Origin: Pseudobacteriovorax antillogorgiicola
Lineage (GTDB): Bacteria; Bdellovibrionota_B; Oligoflexia; Oligoflexales; RGVZ01
Assembly: GCA_945898195.1 (NCBI GenBank)
Contig: CAMDHM010000024.1
Span: 1-42,580, forward strand
DNA: 42,580 nucleotides
Reading direction: 5' to 3'
Shown here: piece by piece, positions 1 through 8,663 of the stretch
Position numbering within the stretch: the stretch's first letter is position 1
Layout of the letters: every line of letters begins with the position of its first letter
Program-made: the position numbers and the translations under genes
Notes under the pieces: generated by a model
Told to the model about the DNA's origin: nothing
Seen by the model: the letters and a program-made list of their open reading frames with translations, nothing else
Database searches by the model: none

Positions 1-107
1 TTGAACTGCGCCGGATGCTGACCGAATCCTTGAGAAGGCTCCGCCGTGTCATTGCTGACGACTGGACAGAGCCGTATCATGGGAGATTTCATGACAAAGT
101 GTCGTAA
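1..107 (+). CDS. C-terminal end of an unidentified protein (partial)
   Basis: The third plus-strand frame is open from the window edge to a TAA at 105-107 and reads about 34 residues rich in Arg and Leu, ending in a charged tail (DDWTEPYHGRFHDKVS). It stops 34 bases before the stop of the convergent barrel gene, which is the usual spacing of two genes meeting tail to tail. No family is recognisable from so short a piece. It could also be a chance open frame. Confidence 0.35.
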   Translation, partial: ELRRMLTESLRRLRRVIADDWTEPYHGRFHDKVS

Positions 108-141
108 ACTTCGACAGCCGGGTAACACTTATCCATTGCGC

Positions 142-1404
142 TTAACGTAAAAAGCTTGTGAAGCTAAATTCGTAATATTCAAAGCTAGGGCTATTGAGTC
201 CAGCCGCGGGCAAACTTGCCGTCAAGCGCGCAATAAATGGAATCGCAAATTCCTTTCGCTGAAATGCATCCACGGTGTTCATTGAAAAGCCAATCTCGTG
301 AGTGATCAGTTCGGTATTCGAATTAAATGATAATTTGTCATAATTACCCTCGATACTCCCCGTGTATTGATCTGCAAAATGGCGATGGTCTGAAAACCGA
401 AGTGTGCCCTTAAACATTCCCGTGCCAAGTTCTAAAGACGTCCCGAGCTCATAATCGTCACCAGGATTGTAAAGAACACTTGTCTTCCGATCAGCAGCGA
501 CAACGGATTCATTCGATTCAGGAACTCGACGCTTGACCCGCGCATCCAAATTGTAGGCATACATTTGATCCATTCCGATCGCGAAATACGTCGTGATTTG
601 CATCCTCTCCACCAACGATTGTGCGACAGAAATATAGCCCTTTCCAAGGCCGATATCATTGATCAAATCCGGGTTGTCGGCATGACCGGTTGGCAAACTC
701 ATTGATGGGCTATATTCAAATACAACTGGCATGTTTTCAATAAGTTCGATGTTGAAAGCAGTCTTCACACCCAACTGAAGATCACCTAGCCCAGAGTACT
801 GCCAATGATCAATTGGCCCATAGCCCTCTGACTCAATTGAATTTCGGATCGTAGCGACATCTAGCCGGCTAGCCTGCTCTAAGCCTTTCCGCAACTCGTC
901 AAAAGCAATATTCCCCAAACTATCAAGGATGGCCTGGGCATTATTATTCCCAGTGAATTCAATCTTATTTCGCACGACGGCAGTGGTCCATGGTGCGCCA
1001 ATAAAAAGAGTAAGGTCTTTACTGGCCCCATACGCGAGCCCAAATACCGTTGCAGAAATATCGGCAGAAACATGCTGCTTTAAGACGCCTAAATCGAGGC
1101 GAGTTTCAGATGGGTCCCCGACGGATTGAAGGACCGTTGCCAAGCGCTGCAAGTCCTTGCCACCCTTTCCATTGAGAAGCATGTCGTTGTCGAACTGCAT
1201 CGTGTAGTCGGCCCCGATGGGGCGCAATTGGAAGTTTGAGTCAAAGGCATTTTCCTGACTTTTATAGGAACGGTAGCCCCCTTGCCAGGCAATGATGCCT
1301 TCTGGCAGAAGCCCCTGGGACCAGGCCACACTGGGCAAAATCGCCAGTAGAATCGCCACCCAAAAGCAAGCAACCTTACTTAAATTGAGGCGGACGAGTC
1401 CCAC
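142..1404 (-). CDS. Predicted outer-membrane beta-barrel protein
   Basis: The protein has 420 residues with an N-terminal signal peptide (hydrophobic core VACFWVAILLAILPSVAWS, cleavage near residue 29). The rest alternates polar and hydrophobic residues as in beta strands, and the last residues (YEFSFTSFLR) look like a closing strand. The segments GLGDLQLGVK and LPTGHAD resemble barrels of the MetA-pathway-of-phenol-degradation/transporter type. That assignment is a resemblance only. The start is GTG at 1404 with AGGA 8 bases upstream, inside the end of the preceding lipoprotein gene (25-base overlap), so the two are probably translationally coupled. Its substrate or role cannot be read from the sequence. 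Confidence 0.75.
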   Translation of the reverse strand: MGLVRLNLSKVACFWVAILLAILPSVAWSQGLLPEGIIAWQGGYRSYKSQENAFDSNFQLRPIGADYTMQFDNDMLLNGKGGKDLQRLATVLQSVGDPSETRLDLGVLKQHVSADISATVFGLAYGASKDLTLFIGAPWTTAVVRNKIEFTGNNNAQAILDSLGNIAFDELRKGLEQASRLDVATIRNSIESEGYGPIDHWQYSGLGDLQLGVKTAFNIELIENMPVVFEYSPSMSLPTGHADNPDLINDIGLGKGYISVAQSLVERMQITTYFAIGMDQMYAYNLDARVKRRVPESNESVVAADRKTSVLYNPGDDYELGTSLELGTGMFKGTLRFSDHRHFADQYTGSIEGNYDKLSFNSNTELITHEIGFSMNTVDAFQRKEFAIPFIARLTASLPAAGLNSPSFEYYEFSFTSFLR

Positions 1405-3197
1405 GATTTAATTCCTGCATCAATGGTTTGTATGAGAGCGGCGATTTCCGCCTCGTTTGAGCTATAATTCTTCAGTCGGAAAAGAGCCCCTCGACACCAA
1501 ATAGCTTCTTCCGGCGTGAGATCAAGAACAGAGCTACCGTTTAATCGTTCGCCGAGATTCTCAATCAGCTTTTGACCCAGAACCGCGAGTCGACGCCGAA
1601 CAAATCCGCTGCGCATGGTTTCCTGTTCAACGCGGCCAAGAGTTGCGATCAATTCGGCCTGTTTTGCCAAGGACAGCACCGAGTTTCCTGCCTCAAATGC
1701 CGACCAATCCGAGCTACGTCGCAAAGACCGCAGGACACTCAAACGCAGCGCATCTTGAAGCTTCGGAAGGCCACTTTGCAAAGTAGCCTTGTCCGAATCA
1801 GAGAGGCCGGATGAATCTATTGACTGAATCTCGGCCAACCAAGCCGAAAGGGCATTTGCAATGCGCATCATACTCGTGATGTCCGTTTCACTGCGCTGAA
1901 CGCGTTGCTCGGGTATCGAATAGGAATCTCCAATGGTCATCGTGTCCAGTGCCACAAACTCTTCGCCAAGGATGACCTGCATGCCCTGCAAAAAAGCTAA
2001 TCCCAGGCGCTGTGAATCAGCTGGAAATAGATTAGCATCGCCAGATCCAAATATTGCTCCGGGATATTTTCGGGACTCCAACCTCAAGCCCTTAAAAATC
2101 GCCGCCCCGGCACGCCATACCCGCACCTGCTCAAAAAGCTCGATGGACCCAGGCTGCCTCTGCCACTGCTCCTTGCCATTCACAATCAATTTGAGAGACG
2201 ACATCGGTTGATATGCAATTTTAAGTTGACCCGAGAGCGCGAGCAATGGGGCACCAGTTTCCGGCAACATGTCGAAGCCAAGAAGGTGGCCGGAGGGATC
2301 CCGAGGATTCAGCATCAGACTACCGTAAATCCGGCCGTCAAAGCCATGCTTCACCCCAAGAATATAATTGATTTCAGCCATCATTCGGGCCCAACTAACC
2401 AACTGAAAGTCCTGCTCAAGAGGCAAATCAAGATGACCGCGTCCAGGGCCCGTGGTCCATGGCGGGGGCACACTGCCGACCAACAGCCAACGCGAGGCCA
2501 AACTCGCCACGTCAAAACCATCTGGGCGAACCGTGCTTCCACCAACAACCCCAGGCCGGCGCCAAGGAAGGGGCGTAAAACCGTCGAAATAAATATTTTG
2601 AGAGGCGCCAATTTTAAGCGGATTTTGCCACGCAGACTGAATCGATGCCAAGAGATTAGAACGAACGGTGCTTTCCAGCTGTGAGTCGCTGGCAAAAAGC
2701 CTGGAAACTACCCCATCAGCTCCACCCGGCAAATGAAGCACGGCCTGAATGCGCTTATCCTTTAAAATCGCTTCGCGGACTTGGGGGACGAGAACCTGCG
2801 GCAATGCACCGTTAGCCTCCAAAGTCTTGACCAGGACTTTGTGGGACCAACGTGGCGCACACTGACAGTCGGCAACAGCCCATAGCAGCTCGTCATAATC
2901 CATCGCCTGAAAACGTTCACGAACAGCAGTACCTTTAAAACGATCAATTCCACTGAACGAAACACGAAGAGAATCATTTTCCAAGGGAAGGCTAGATGGC
3001 TCCCCAGAAATATTGGTGTTCGAACCTGATGAACCAATTTCATAAAGATTTCTGATTTCGCCTGCGTTGCCGGCTTGGCCCTGACCCGATTCTTCCGGCT
3101 TACCAAAATTAGCGGGCAGGATCCATTCGCAGGCAGTAAATGCCTGAGTGGAAATTAAAATCGCAATGATGGCATTAAGTCTACGCATAATGATCAA
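1380..3197 (-). CDS. Large lipoprotein of unknown function
   Basis: About 605 residues. The best start is TTG at 3197, which has GGAGG at 3205-3209 seven bases upstream. It gives a short basic n-region (MRR), a hydrophobic core and a lipobox ending TQAFTAC with the lipidated Cys at about residue 23. An ATG at 3188 is the alternative. The mature part is soluble-looking, with a Cys pair (DCQC) near residue 105 and a C-terminal half of helical Leu/Ala-rich stretches. No known domain is recognised. The overlap with the downstream barrel gene suggests a lipoprotein and barrel that work together in the outer membrane. This is an inference from arrangement alone. Confidence 0.75.
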   Translation of the reverse strand: MIIMRRLNAIIAILISTQAFTACEWILPANFGKPEESGQGQAGNAGEIRNLYEIGSSGSNTNISGEPSSLPLENDSLRVSFSGIDRFKGTAVRERFQAMDYDELLWAVADCQCAPRWSHKVLVKTLEANGALPQVLVPQVREAILKDKRIQAVLHLPGGADGVVSRLFASDSQLESTVRSNLLASIQSAWQNPLKIGASQNIYFDGFTPLPWRRPGVVGGSTVRPDGFDVASLASRWLLVGSVPPPWTTGPGRGHLDLPLEQDFQLVSWARMMAEINYILGVKHGFDGRIYGSLMLNPRDPSGHLLGFDMLPETGAPLLALSGQLKIAYQPMSSLKLIVNGKEQWQRQPGSIELFEQVRVWRAGAAIFKGLRLESRKYPGAIFGSGDANLFPADSQRLGLAFLQGMQVILGEEFVALDTMTIGDSYSIPEQRVQRSETDITSMMRIANALSAWLAEIQSIDSSGLSDSDKATLQSGLPKLQDALRLSVLRSLRRSSDWSAFEAGNSVLSLAKQAELIATLGRVEQETMRSGFVRRRLAVLGQKLIENLGERLNGSSVLDLTPEEAIWCRGALFRLKNYSSNEAEIAALIQTIDAGIKSWDSSASI

Positions 3198-3432
3198 CAA
3201 GATGCCTCCAACACTGCTAGGGAGCAATTGAAAGTCCAATCTTAACCCCCCGTAATTGTGAGACCTGTCGACTCATTCAACGCCATATTTCAGGCATTTG
3301 TCGAAAACATTGACACTTACGAATCACAGCGCCATCAGAGAGATACCGTGACACAGGAAAATCAGCGACTTGCACTGATCGATCACATCTGGCCTTGGAT
3401 TTGCAGTATCAGCTACAAACTCGGAGGAAACC

Positions 3433-4176
3433 ATGAAACGCGAACGCTTAACCACCATCTCTTCATTGAATCTGAGGCTTCCCATTTCGGCGTTAGCTGC
3501 ATGTACAATGCTCGCCGTTACTTTTGGATGTGTTTCCAAAGCACCGAGCGTCGACGTGGCGCCAGGATCGCAACGGAACCCTAACGCCTCAGGTTTCAAC
3601 CCCGGCGGCAATGGCGGGTCCGGCTTCGACCAATCATTAGACACGGGTTCTCTGACGGCCGTCCTTGACGAACGAATCCTAAAAGCCCAATTCAATGTGA
3701 ATACGGCAAACCTGAACTATAAATTTAGTTACCTTGGAAAGTCAGATTCCGGCGCCATCCGTTTTAGCGGCGGCACGTCGAGGCTCAGCTTGTCCAAACT
3801 AAAACCAGGCCAGGCCGGAACCGTCACCCTAGAAATCTATGAGGCCACCACTCTGAAATTGAAGGGCGAACAGACAAACGTAGCCCTGAAGCCTGGCCAG
3901 AATGAACTTTCATTGACGCTTCGTCTTGTGAACACGACTAACCCCGGCACTGGTCCTGGCACTAATCCCGGAACTGGCCCTGGCACTAATAATATTGGTA
4001 ATACGCCAACACCACAGGACACGAGCCTCTCCATCGACGTCACCCTCGAAGGGAACACTCAGCCGAACACTCAGCCGAACACTCAGCCGAACATTCAGCC
4101 GAACACTCAGCCCCAAACATGGAGCGGAGTAGGCGATCGCGGCAATGAAAACTGGAACATTGAATCTATCGATTGA
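3433..4176 (+). CDS. Secreted lipoprotein with Pro/Asn repeat tail
   Basis: The protein has 247 residues, with ATG preceded by GGAGG six bases upstream. The N-terminus is basic, then hydrophobic, ending TMLAVTFGC, a plausible but not ideal lipobox (Phe at -2). Residues about 60-160 look like one beta-rich domain. The C-terminal third is low complexity: two copies of NPGTGPGT and five copies of NTQP (one is NIQP), followed by a short Trp-containing tail. Such tails usually act as linkers or wall-spanning spacers. The gene is transcribed divergently from the lipoprotein/barrel pair and is closed by a strong terminator. Function is unknown. Confidence 0.7.
   Translation: MKRERLTTISSLNLRLPISALAACTMLAVTFGCVSKAPSVDVAPGSQRNPNASGFNPGGNGGSGFDQSLDTGSLTAVLDERILKAQFNVNTANLNYKFSYLGKSDSGAIRFSGGTSRLSLSKLKPGQAGTVTLEIYEATTLKLKGEQTNVALKPGQNELSLTLRLVNTTNPGTGPGTNPGTGPGTNNIGNTPTPQDTSLSIDVTLEGNTQPNTQPNTQPNIQPNTQPQTWSGVGDRGNENWNIESID
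3940..3987 (+). repeat. Two tandem 24-bp in-frame repeats
   Basis: Two adjacent 24-bp units (3940-3963 and 3964-3987) differ at a few third positions and encode NPGTGPGT twice. The length is a multiple of three, so copy-number change would not shift frame. Confidence 0.9.
4054..4113 (+). repeat. Five tandem 12-bp in-frame repeats
   Basis: Five copies of the unit AACACTCAGCCG start at 4054, 4066, 4078, 4090 and 4102. The fourth has one change (ACATT) and the fifth ends in C. They encode NTQP five times, one as NIQP. Near identity at the DNA level, including third positions, points to recent expansion by slippage. Confidence 0.95.
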
Positions 4177-4200
4177 TCAGGATGCGAATGTTTGAACCTC

Positions 4201-4227
4201 AAAGGACCCACTTCGGGTCCTTTTTTT
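4201..4227 (+). terminator. Rho-independent terminator
   Basis: A perfect 9-bp stem AAAGGACCC/GGGTCCTTT with loop ACTTC is followed by a run of seven T. It lies 24 bases after the stop of the repeat-tailed lipoprotein gene and separates it from the MoxR operon. Confidence 0.93.
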
Positions 4228-4358
4228 ATTAGGAAAAAACACCGTATTTGCTGATAAAAATCGCATTCCTTGAATAATTGACCAAGAACGACGATCTAAT
4301 CCGCACGCTGCACGTGCCGATGGCACTTCTGTAAAGTCTAATCCCAATGGGAGACCAC

Positions 4359-5333
4359 ATGGTCGTGCAGGCCCAAATGATCCAAAAAGAGCGACCCACG
4401 CAGGAAAACCTGATTTCAAGTCACGTTTTTGACAGCCTGAAACTACTTCGTAAACAAATGGAGCTCCTTGTCCCAGAGAAGCCGCTTGTATCCTGCGTGT
4501 CCCTTTGCGCTATCTTGGCACAGGGCCACGTCCTTCTCGAAGACGTGCCTGGCATCGGAAAGACTACCTTCATTAAATCGATCGCTAAAATGCTCGGCCT
4601 GGATTTTAAACGAATTCAATTCACCAACGACGTCCTCCCGAGCGACGTAATCGGTGTTGAGGTTTTCAATCAGGAAAAGAATAAGTTCGAATTTCACAAG
4701 GGCCCGATTTTCACACAGATCGTACTTGCCGATGAATTGAACCGCGCATCGCCCCGAACCCAGTCAGCCCTACTCGAAGCGATGGGAGAAGGTTCTGTCA
4801 CGGTCGAGGGAAAATCCCAGATGCTGCCGCGACCATTTGTTGTCTTCGCGACTCAGAACCCGAATGAAAGCATTGGAACGTACCCATTGCCAGAGAGCCA
4901 GTTGGACCGCTTTGCTGCGAAAATCAAGTTGGACTATCCAGCCAAGGCCAAAGAAATCGAAATTCTGCGCGTCGCAACACTTGATCCATTAGCGTCGGTG
5001 CCCGAAAGGCTATTGGAAATCGACGATCTCGTCAAAACACAAGCGGCACTCGATGGCGTGTTTGTTGCTGATCGGGTTCTATCCATCGCAAAACGCGTGA
5101 TTGACGCATCACGCCACGCGGAAAGCATCAAACTTGGGATTTCAACCCGTGGTGGAGTTTCATGGATTCGGATGGCCAAAGCCAGGTCTCTCATTGAAGG
5201 ACGCGATTACGTCATTCCGGATGACCTAATGAATCTAGCTAATTCATGCCTTGCCCACAGGATTATTCCGCGCGCCGGACTTGATAGCTCCGAGGCTATT
5301 AAAAATATTCTTTCACAAGTTGACGTCGACTAA
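4359..5333 (+). CDS. moxR: MoxR-family AAA+ ATPase
   Basis: A 324-residue AAA+ ATPase of the MoxR family, thought to act as a chaperone for assembly of partner complexes. Visible motifs are Walker A (DVPGIGKTT, Lys near residue 68), Walker B (LADELNRASP, near 125), the LLEAMGEG segment and sensor 1 (FATQNP). The length fits the family. ATG 4359 is preferred because GGGAG sits five bases upstream. ATG 4347 is also in frame but would have that site inside the gene. It is followed 31 bases later by a DUF58 gene and then a TgpA-like transglutaminase gene, the standard MoxR/DUF58/transglutaminase arrangement, so a role in the cell envelope is likely. Confidence 0.93.
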   Translation: MVVQAQMIQKERPTQENLISSHVFDSLKLLRKQMELLVPEKPLVSCVSLCAILAQGHVLLEDVPGIGKTTFIKSIAKMLGLDFKRIQFTNDVLPSDVIGVEVFNQEKNKFEFHKGPIFTQIVLADELNRASPRTQSALLEAMGEGSVTVEGKSQMLPRPFVVFATQNPNESIGTYPLPESQLDRFAAKIKLDYPAKAKEIEILRVATLDPLASVPERLLEIDDLVKTQAALDGVFVADRVLSIAKRVIDASRHAESIKLGISTRGGVSWIRMAKARSLIEGRDYVIPDDLMNLANSCLAHRIIPRAGLDSSEAIKNILSQVDVD

Positions 5334-5364
5334 TGACGGCCCCGCTGAACTGGAGCGAGGATGC

Positions 5365-6456
5365 ATGTATTACAAATCCGTAAATAGGGGTCTGTCTCTA
5401 ACGACACCGGGGGTCTATGCTCTCGTGCTAGTTTTTGTTTCTGGCCTGATCGCAATCAACACTGGTGTAAACGCCCTTTTTCTATTCCTCGCCTCCGGAC
5501 TGAGTCTAATTCTAGTCTCAGGAATTCTCTCCGAGTCAGCGATAAAGCACTACGAAATAACTGGGTTTCTTCAACGAAGCACAGAAACAGGAAAACCATT
5601 TGAACTACTGATCATCACCAAAAACAAGCATCGATATGCTCCAATTTACGGGATTGAAAACTATGCCGTCCATGAGCCTCCAAGCCCTCTAACCATTATT
5701 CTTCCCAACAAACCAAAGGGCTCATTTGGCAGCGGGAACGTCCTCTCATTGCCGGGAATGGCTTCTAAGACGATCAGCATACAGATGGATGCAATGGACC
5801 GCGGACTCTACCGTTCAATCACGTTTCTCCTGCGCACAAATTTCCCATTTGGACTGATCGATAAATTCAAGATGACGGAAGTAAAAGGCTATTTAACAGT
5901 CTTGCCAAAAATCATCCCGGACCTATACGAGCAACTTAAAAAAGATTACCGAAAACGGGTTGCGACTCAGGATACTGAAAGGGAATTTTTCTCCCACAGA
6001 CCACACTCCACAACCGACTCACTGAGACAAATTGACTGGAAAAAAAGCGCGGGAAAACCCGCGCGCCTGTGGGTTCAGAAGGAATATCGTTCAGAAGTCG
6101 CAGAATTCGGTATCCTATTGTCCACCAATTGGAATGCCATGCGCAGGTCCAGTGGAGCTGAGACCTACGAACTAATGATCAGCACACTTCGGACGGCAGC
6201 AGAAGTTATTAAAAATGCATCCCGTGAATTGGTTTTGCTCCACGATGATGGCACTTACACGGTCGGCTATCATCCTGTTTGCCAACACCTTGCGGGAATT
6301 CCAAGTTTCACCTCACGAGATTTGGCTTGGGAAAAAGAAGAATCCAAATCTGAAATAAAAGGAGTGTTCCTTGAACTTCAGATGAGCGTTAATGGGTACG
6401 AATGGGGCACCTATACAAGTCACGACACCCGACTTAAGGCTGGCCGGGTATTATGA
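5365..6456 (+). CDS. DUF58 domain protein
   Basis: About 363 residues. Two hydrophobic segments near residues 15-60 are followed by a cytoplasmic or periplasmic region and the DUF58 signature (LRQIDWKKSAG...LWVQKEYRSE) near residue 220. ATG 5365 follows GGAGCGAGG closely, so the open frame extending upstream into moxR is not used. The family is usually encoded with MoxR ATPases and is a likely partner of the ATPase. The C-terminal part normally resembles a von Willebrand A fold, but no clear MIDAS motif can be picked out here. The stop overlaps the start of the transglutaminase gene as ATGA. Confidence 0.88.
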   Translation: MYYKSVNRGLSLTTPGVYALVLVFVSGLIAINTGVNALFLFLASGLSLILVSGILSESAIKHYEITGFLQRSTETGKPFELLIITKNKHRYAPIYGIENYAVHEPPSPLTIILPNKPKGSFGSGNVLSLPGMASKTISIQMDAMDRGLYRSITFLLRTNFPFGLIDKFKMTEVKGYLTVLPKIIPDLYEQLKKDYRKRVATQDTEREFFSHRPHSTTDSLRQIDWKKSAGKPARLWVQKEYRSEVAEFGILLSTNWNAMRRSSGAETYELMISTLRTAAEVIKNASRELVLLHDDGTYTVGYHPVCQHLAGIPSFTSRDLAWEKEESKSEIKGVFLELQMSVNGYEWGTYTSHDTRLKAGRVL

Positions 6457-8663
6457 TTAAAAAACTCACTTTGAAAATGACGCAACACAGGCTCTGGCGT
6501 TATTCTATCGTCAGTGTGACAAACTATTATTATTTTTCCTGGTTACTTTTAATTGCCTCCACATTCGGGATGATTGGCATCAGTCATGCGACAACCATCC
6601 CCCCAATGGTCGCGTCCTTAGTCCTCTGCATTGTTTCGGCAACAGTCTCTCGCCGCCTGACCCCTCGGGTCTTAAAAATACTGAGGATAGTGGGTTATAT
6701 TTTTTCGCTGCTAATCGCAGGTTGGGCGATATTTGGAAATCGCCAGAGCAAAGACATAGCGAACGTGGTCATGGAGATCATGCTTGCGATCTTGCCCGCA
6801 CTTCTTCAAGACATGAAAAACCAGCGCCGAATATTTGCGGCCATCGCCGTGACAAACCTATTGGCAATCGGGGCGATTTTATTAGCGGACAATCTCAATG
6901 CCTACGGAATATTTCTAATCTTCATCGTAACCATGGGCACTGTCCTCAACGCGACACGAATGTATTTTATTTCGGCAAACGCTGCTGACTCAGGCGATCG
7001 ATTAACCCTGACGTTTTTTTACCACTTGCTGCGAACAGTGCCCCTTGGGCTTGCCTTCGGGGCCATTATCTTTTATTGGTTTCCGCGAGTCAGCGAGATG
7101 AGCGTTGACTTTAATATATCCGGAATGAAATCCAGAACGGGATATAACAGCGAGATATCACTGAACACTAAGGGCAGCATTGAGGAATCAGATCGAATTA
7201 ATTTATGGATTACCTCAAAAGATACAGATTGGCTCACGAATCAATCCGGACTCATCTATCTACGCGGAACAACGCTTGATTCCTTCGACGGACTCACTTG
7301 GCGCAACAGCGGAACATTGAGTCAGCTGGCGAGCCAAACTCCAGATTTTCGAGTTAACAAGGCGCATCTACGCGAACGCCGCGAACTGACATTCTTTAGA
7401 GAGCCATCTTCGTCCCGTGACGTTATCCATCCTTATGGCCTTTGGAATTTAGACGTACCAGGAAGGGTTTCCCAAGAAATCTTTGTCGACTCCAATGGAA
7501 ATATCATTTTTACCCGCGATGGCTCTCCGCGTTATCAATACGACATCATCTTCAGTCCAAGACTTCCCTCGGCCATCGAAGGCATGGATTCTTCATTGGG
7601 AAAGTATCTGGATTCGATCAAAATCCTTCGCCCGAATGCGAACAGATTTTTTGAGCTCTCTGCCGCCGATGCAATTTTGATGCGGCACATACCTAACAAG
7701 ATCTCCGGAGAAGTCTGGTTCAGAAATTTCAATGAAAAAATATCATCGTCGCTTGATGGTCCTATCAATTCTGTTCCAGTCGCTGCGATCCTTCATAATA
7801 CACAGAGATTTTTTCGCCAAAACTACAAGGCAAACCTGCGCGCAAATCAAAATGGTGAAAATAACCTTCGTGACTTCCTCACCACCCAAAATCAAGGGCA
7901 CTGCGAGCTTTTTGCGAGCGCGGCTGCCCTTTATTTGAGGGACCTTGGCATCCCAACACGGCTGGTTACAGGGTATTTTGGCGGGCATTTCAATTTTGTA
8001 TCGCACATGCTTGAGATTCCCGAAAAAAATGCTCATGTATGGCTAGAAATTTTTAGCCCAGGCATTGGATGGCTGCCGTACGACCCAACCCCGCTAATAG
8101 TTCAGACGGAGTCGAATTCGAGCTTTGACTCGGGTGCTGCGATTATTGTCAACGCGCTTCGGTTTTGGTTTACAAGATACGTAATCGACTATGATGCGAG
8201 AGGCCAAAAGGAACTGGTCACAACAGTCAGTCGCATCGACATGTCAAGGCTTCTGGATTTTCAAAATATATCGTTCGATCGAGATACCGGCGAGTTAATC
8301 GTTTTCGGGATCATGGTAGCGCTCACTTTATGGCTATTATTTAAGGTTTTGACCCGAGATGACCGACTTCCTGACGCACCCGCGTACTATCGGTCGGTTG
8401 CGGCCCGACTGATCGCCTCGGGTCACGAGAAAAACAAGTCTGAAACGTATCTGGAGTTTCACAAACGAATACTCGAGGCGGGAATCAATCCCGATTTAGT
8501 CTATGCCGCACACTTTGCGTTGGAACGCGACTTGTACACGTCGAAAACTTTGTCACGGGCCGAGCAGCGCATTTTGCGCAAAGCACTGCGCAAAATGCCG
8601 ATTAAGAAAAAAATCAAAAATGCTGAGAAAACCGGTCCGTTGCCGCAGAAAGCGCTCGGGTGA
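6453..8663 (+). CDS. TgpA-like membrane transglutaminase/protease
   Basis: The protein has 736 residues. The first ~210 carry six or seven membrane segments (DUF3488 region), then a periplasmic transglutaminase-like domain with the catalytic triad Cys484 (QGHCELFAS), His528 (NAHVWLEI) and Asp544 (YDPTP). A further membrane segment follows near residue 610 with a C-terminal cytoplasmic tail of DUF4129 type. This is the complete layout of TgpA of Pseudomonas. It is coupled by ATGA to the DUF58 gene. The last 50 bases run into the convergent prolyl aminopeptidase gene. The natural substrate of this family is not settled, so a precise role is not claimed. Confidence 0.9.
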   Translation: MIKKLTLKMTQHRLWRYSIVSVTNYYYFSWLLLIASTFGMIGISHATTIPPMVASLVLCIVSATVSRRLTPRVLKILRIVGYIFSLLIAGWAIFGNRQSKDIANVVMEIMLAILPALLQDMKNQRRIFAAIAVTNLLAIGAILLADNLNAYGIFLIFIVTMGTVLNATRMYFISANAADSGDRLTLTFFYHLLRTVPLGLAFGAIIFYWFPRVSEMSVDFNISGMKSRTGYNSEISLNTKGSIEESDRINLWITSKDTDWLTNQSGLIYLRGTTLDSFDGLTWRNSGTLSQLASQTPDFRVNKAHLRERRELTFFREPSSSRDVIHPYGLWNLDVPGRVSQEIFVDSNGNIIFTRDGSPRYQYDIIFSPRLPSAIEGMDSSLGKYLDSIKILRPNANRFFELSAADAILMRHIPNKISGEVWFRNFNEKISSSLDGPINSVPVAAILHNTQRFFRQNYKANLRANQNGENNLRDFLTTQNQGHCELFASAAALYLRDLGIPTRLVTGYFGGHFNFVSHMLEIPEKNAHVWLEIFSPGIGWLPYDPTPLIVQTESNSSFDSGAAIIVNALRFWFTRYVIDYDARGQKELVTTVSRIDMSRLLDFQNISFDRDTGELIVFGIMVALTLWLLFKVLTRDDRLPDAPAYYRSVAARLIASGHEKNKSETYLEFHKRILEAGINPDLVYAAHFALERDLYTSKTLSRAEQRILRKALRKMPIKKKIKNAEKTGPLPQKALG

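Noticed and set aside
3258-3584. Plus-strand 108-residue frame ahead of the repeat-tailed lipoprotein
   Set aside because: It overlaps the lipoprotein gene in another frame and has no ribosome site. The lipoprotein has GGAGG and a signal sequence.
4270-4300. Possible promoter TTGAAT/TCTAAT before moxR
   Set aside because: The spacing is 19 bases and both boxes are weak. A short hairpin GTGCC-GAT-GGCAC (4314-4326) nearby is too small to call.
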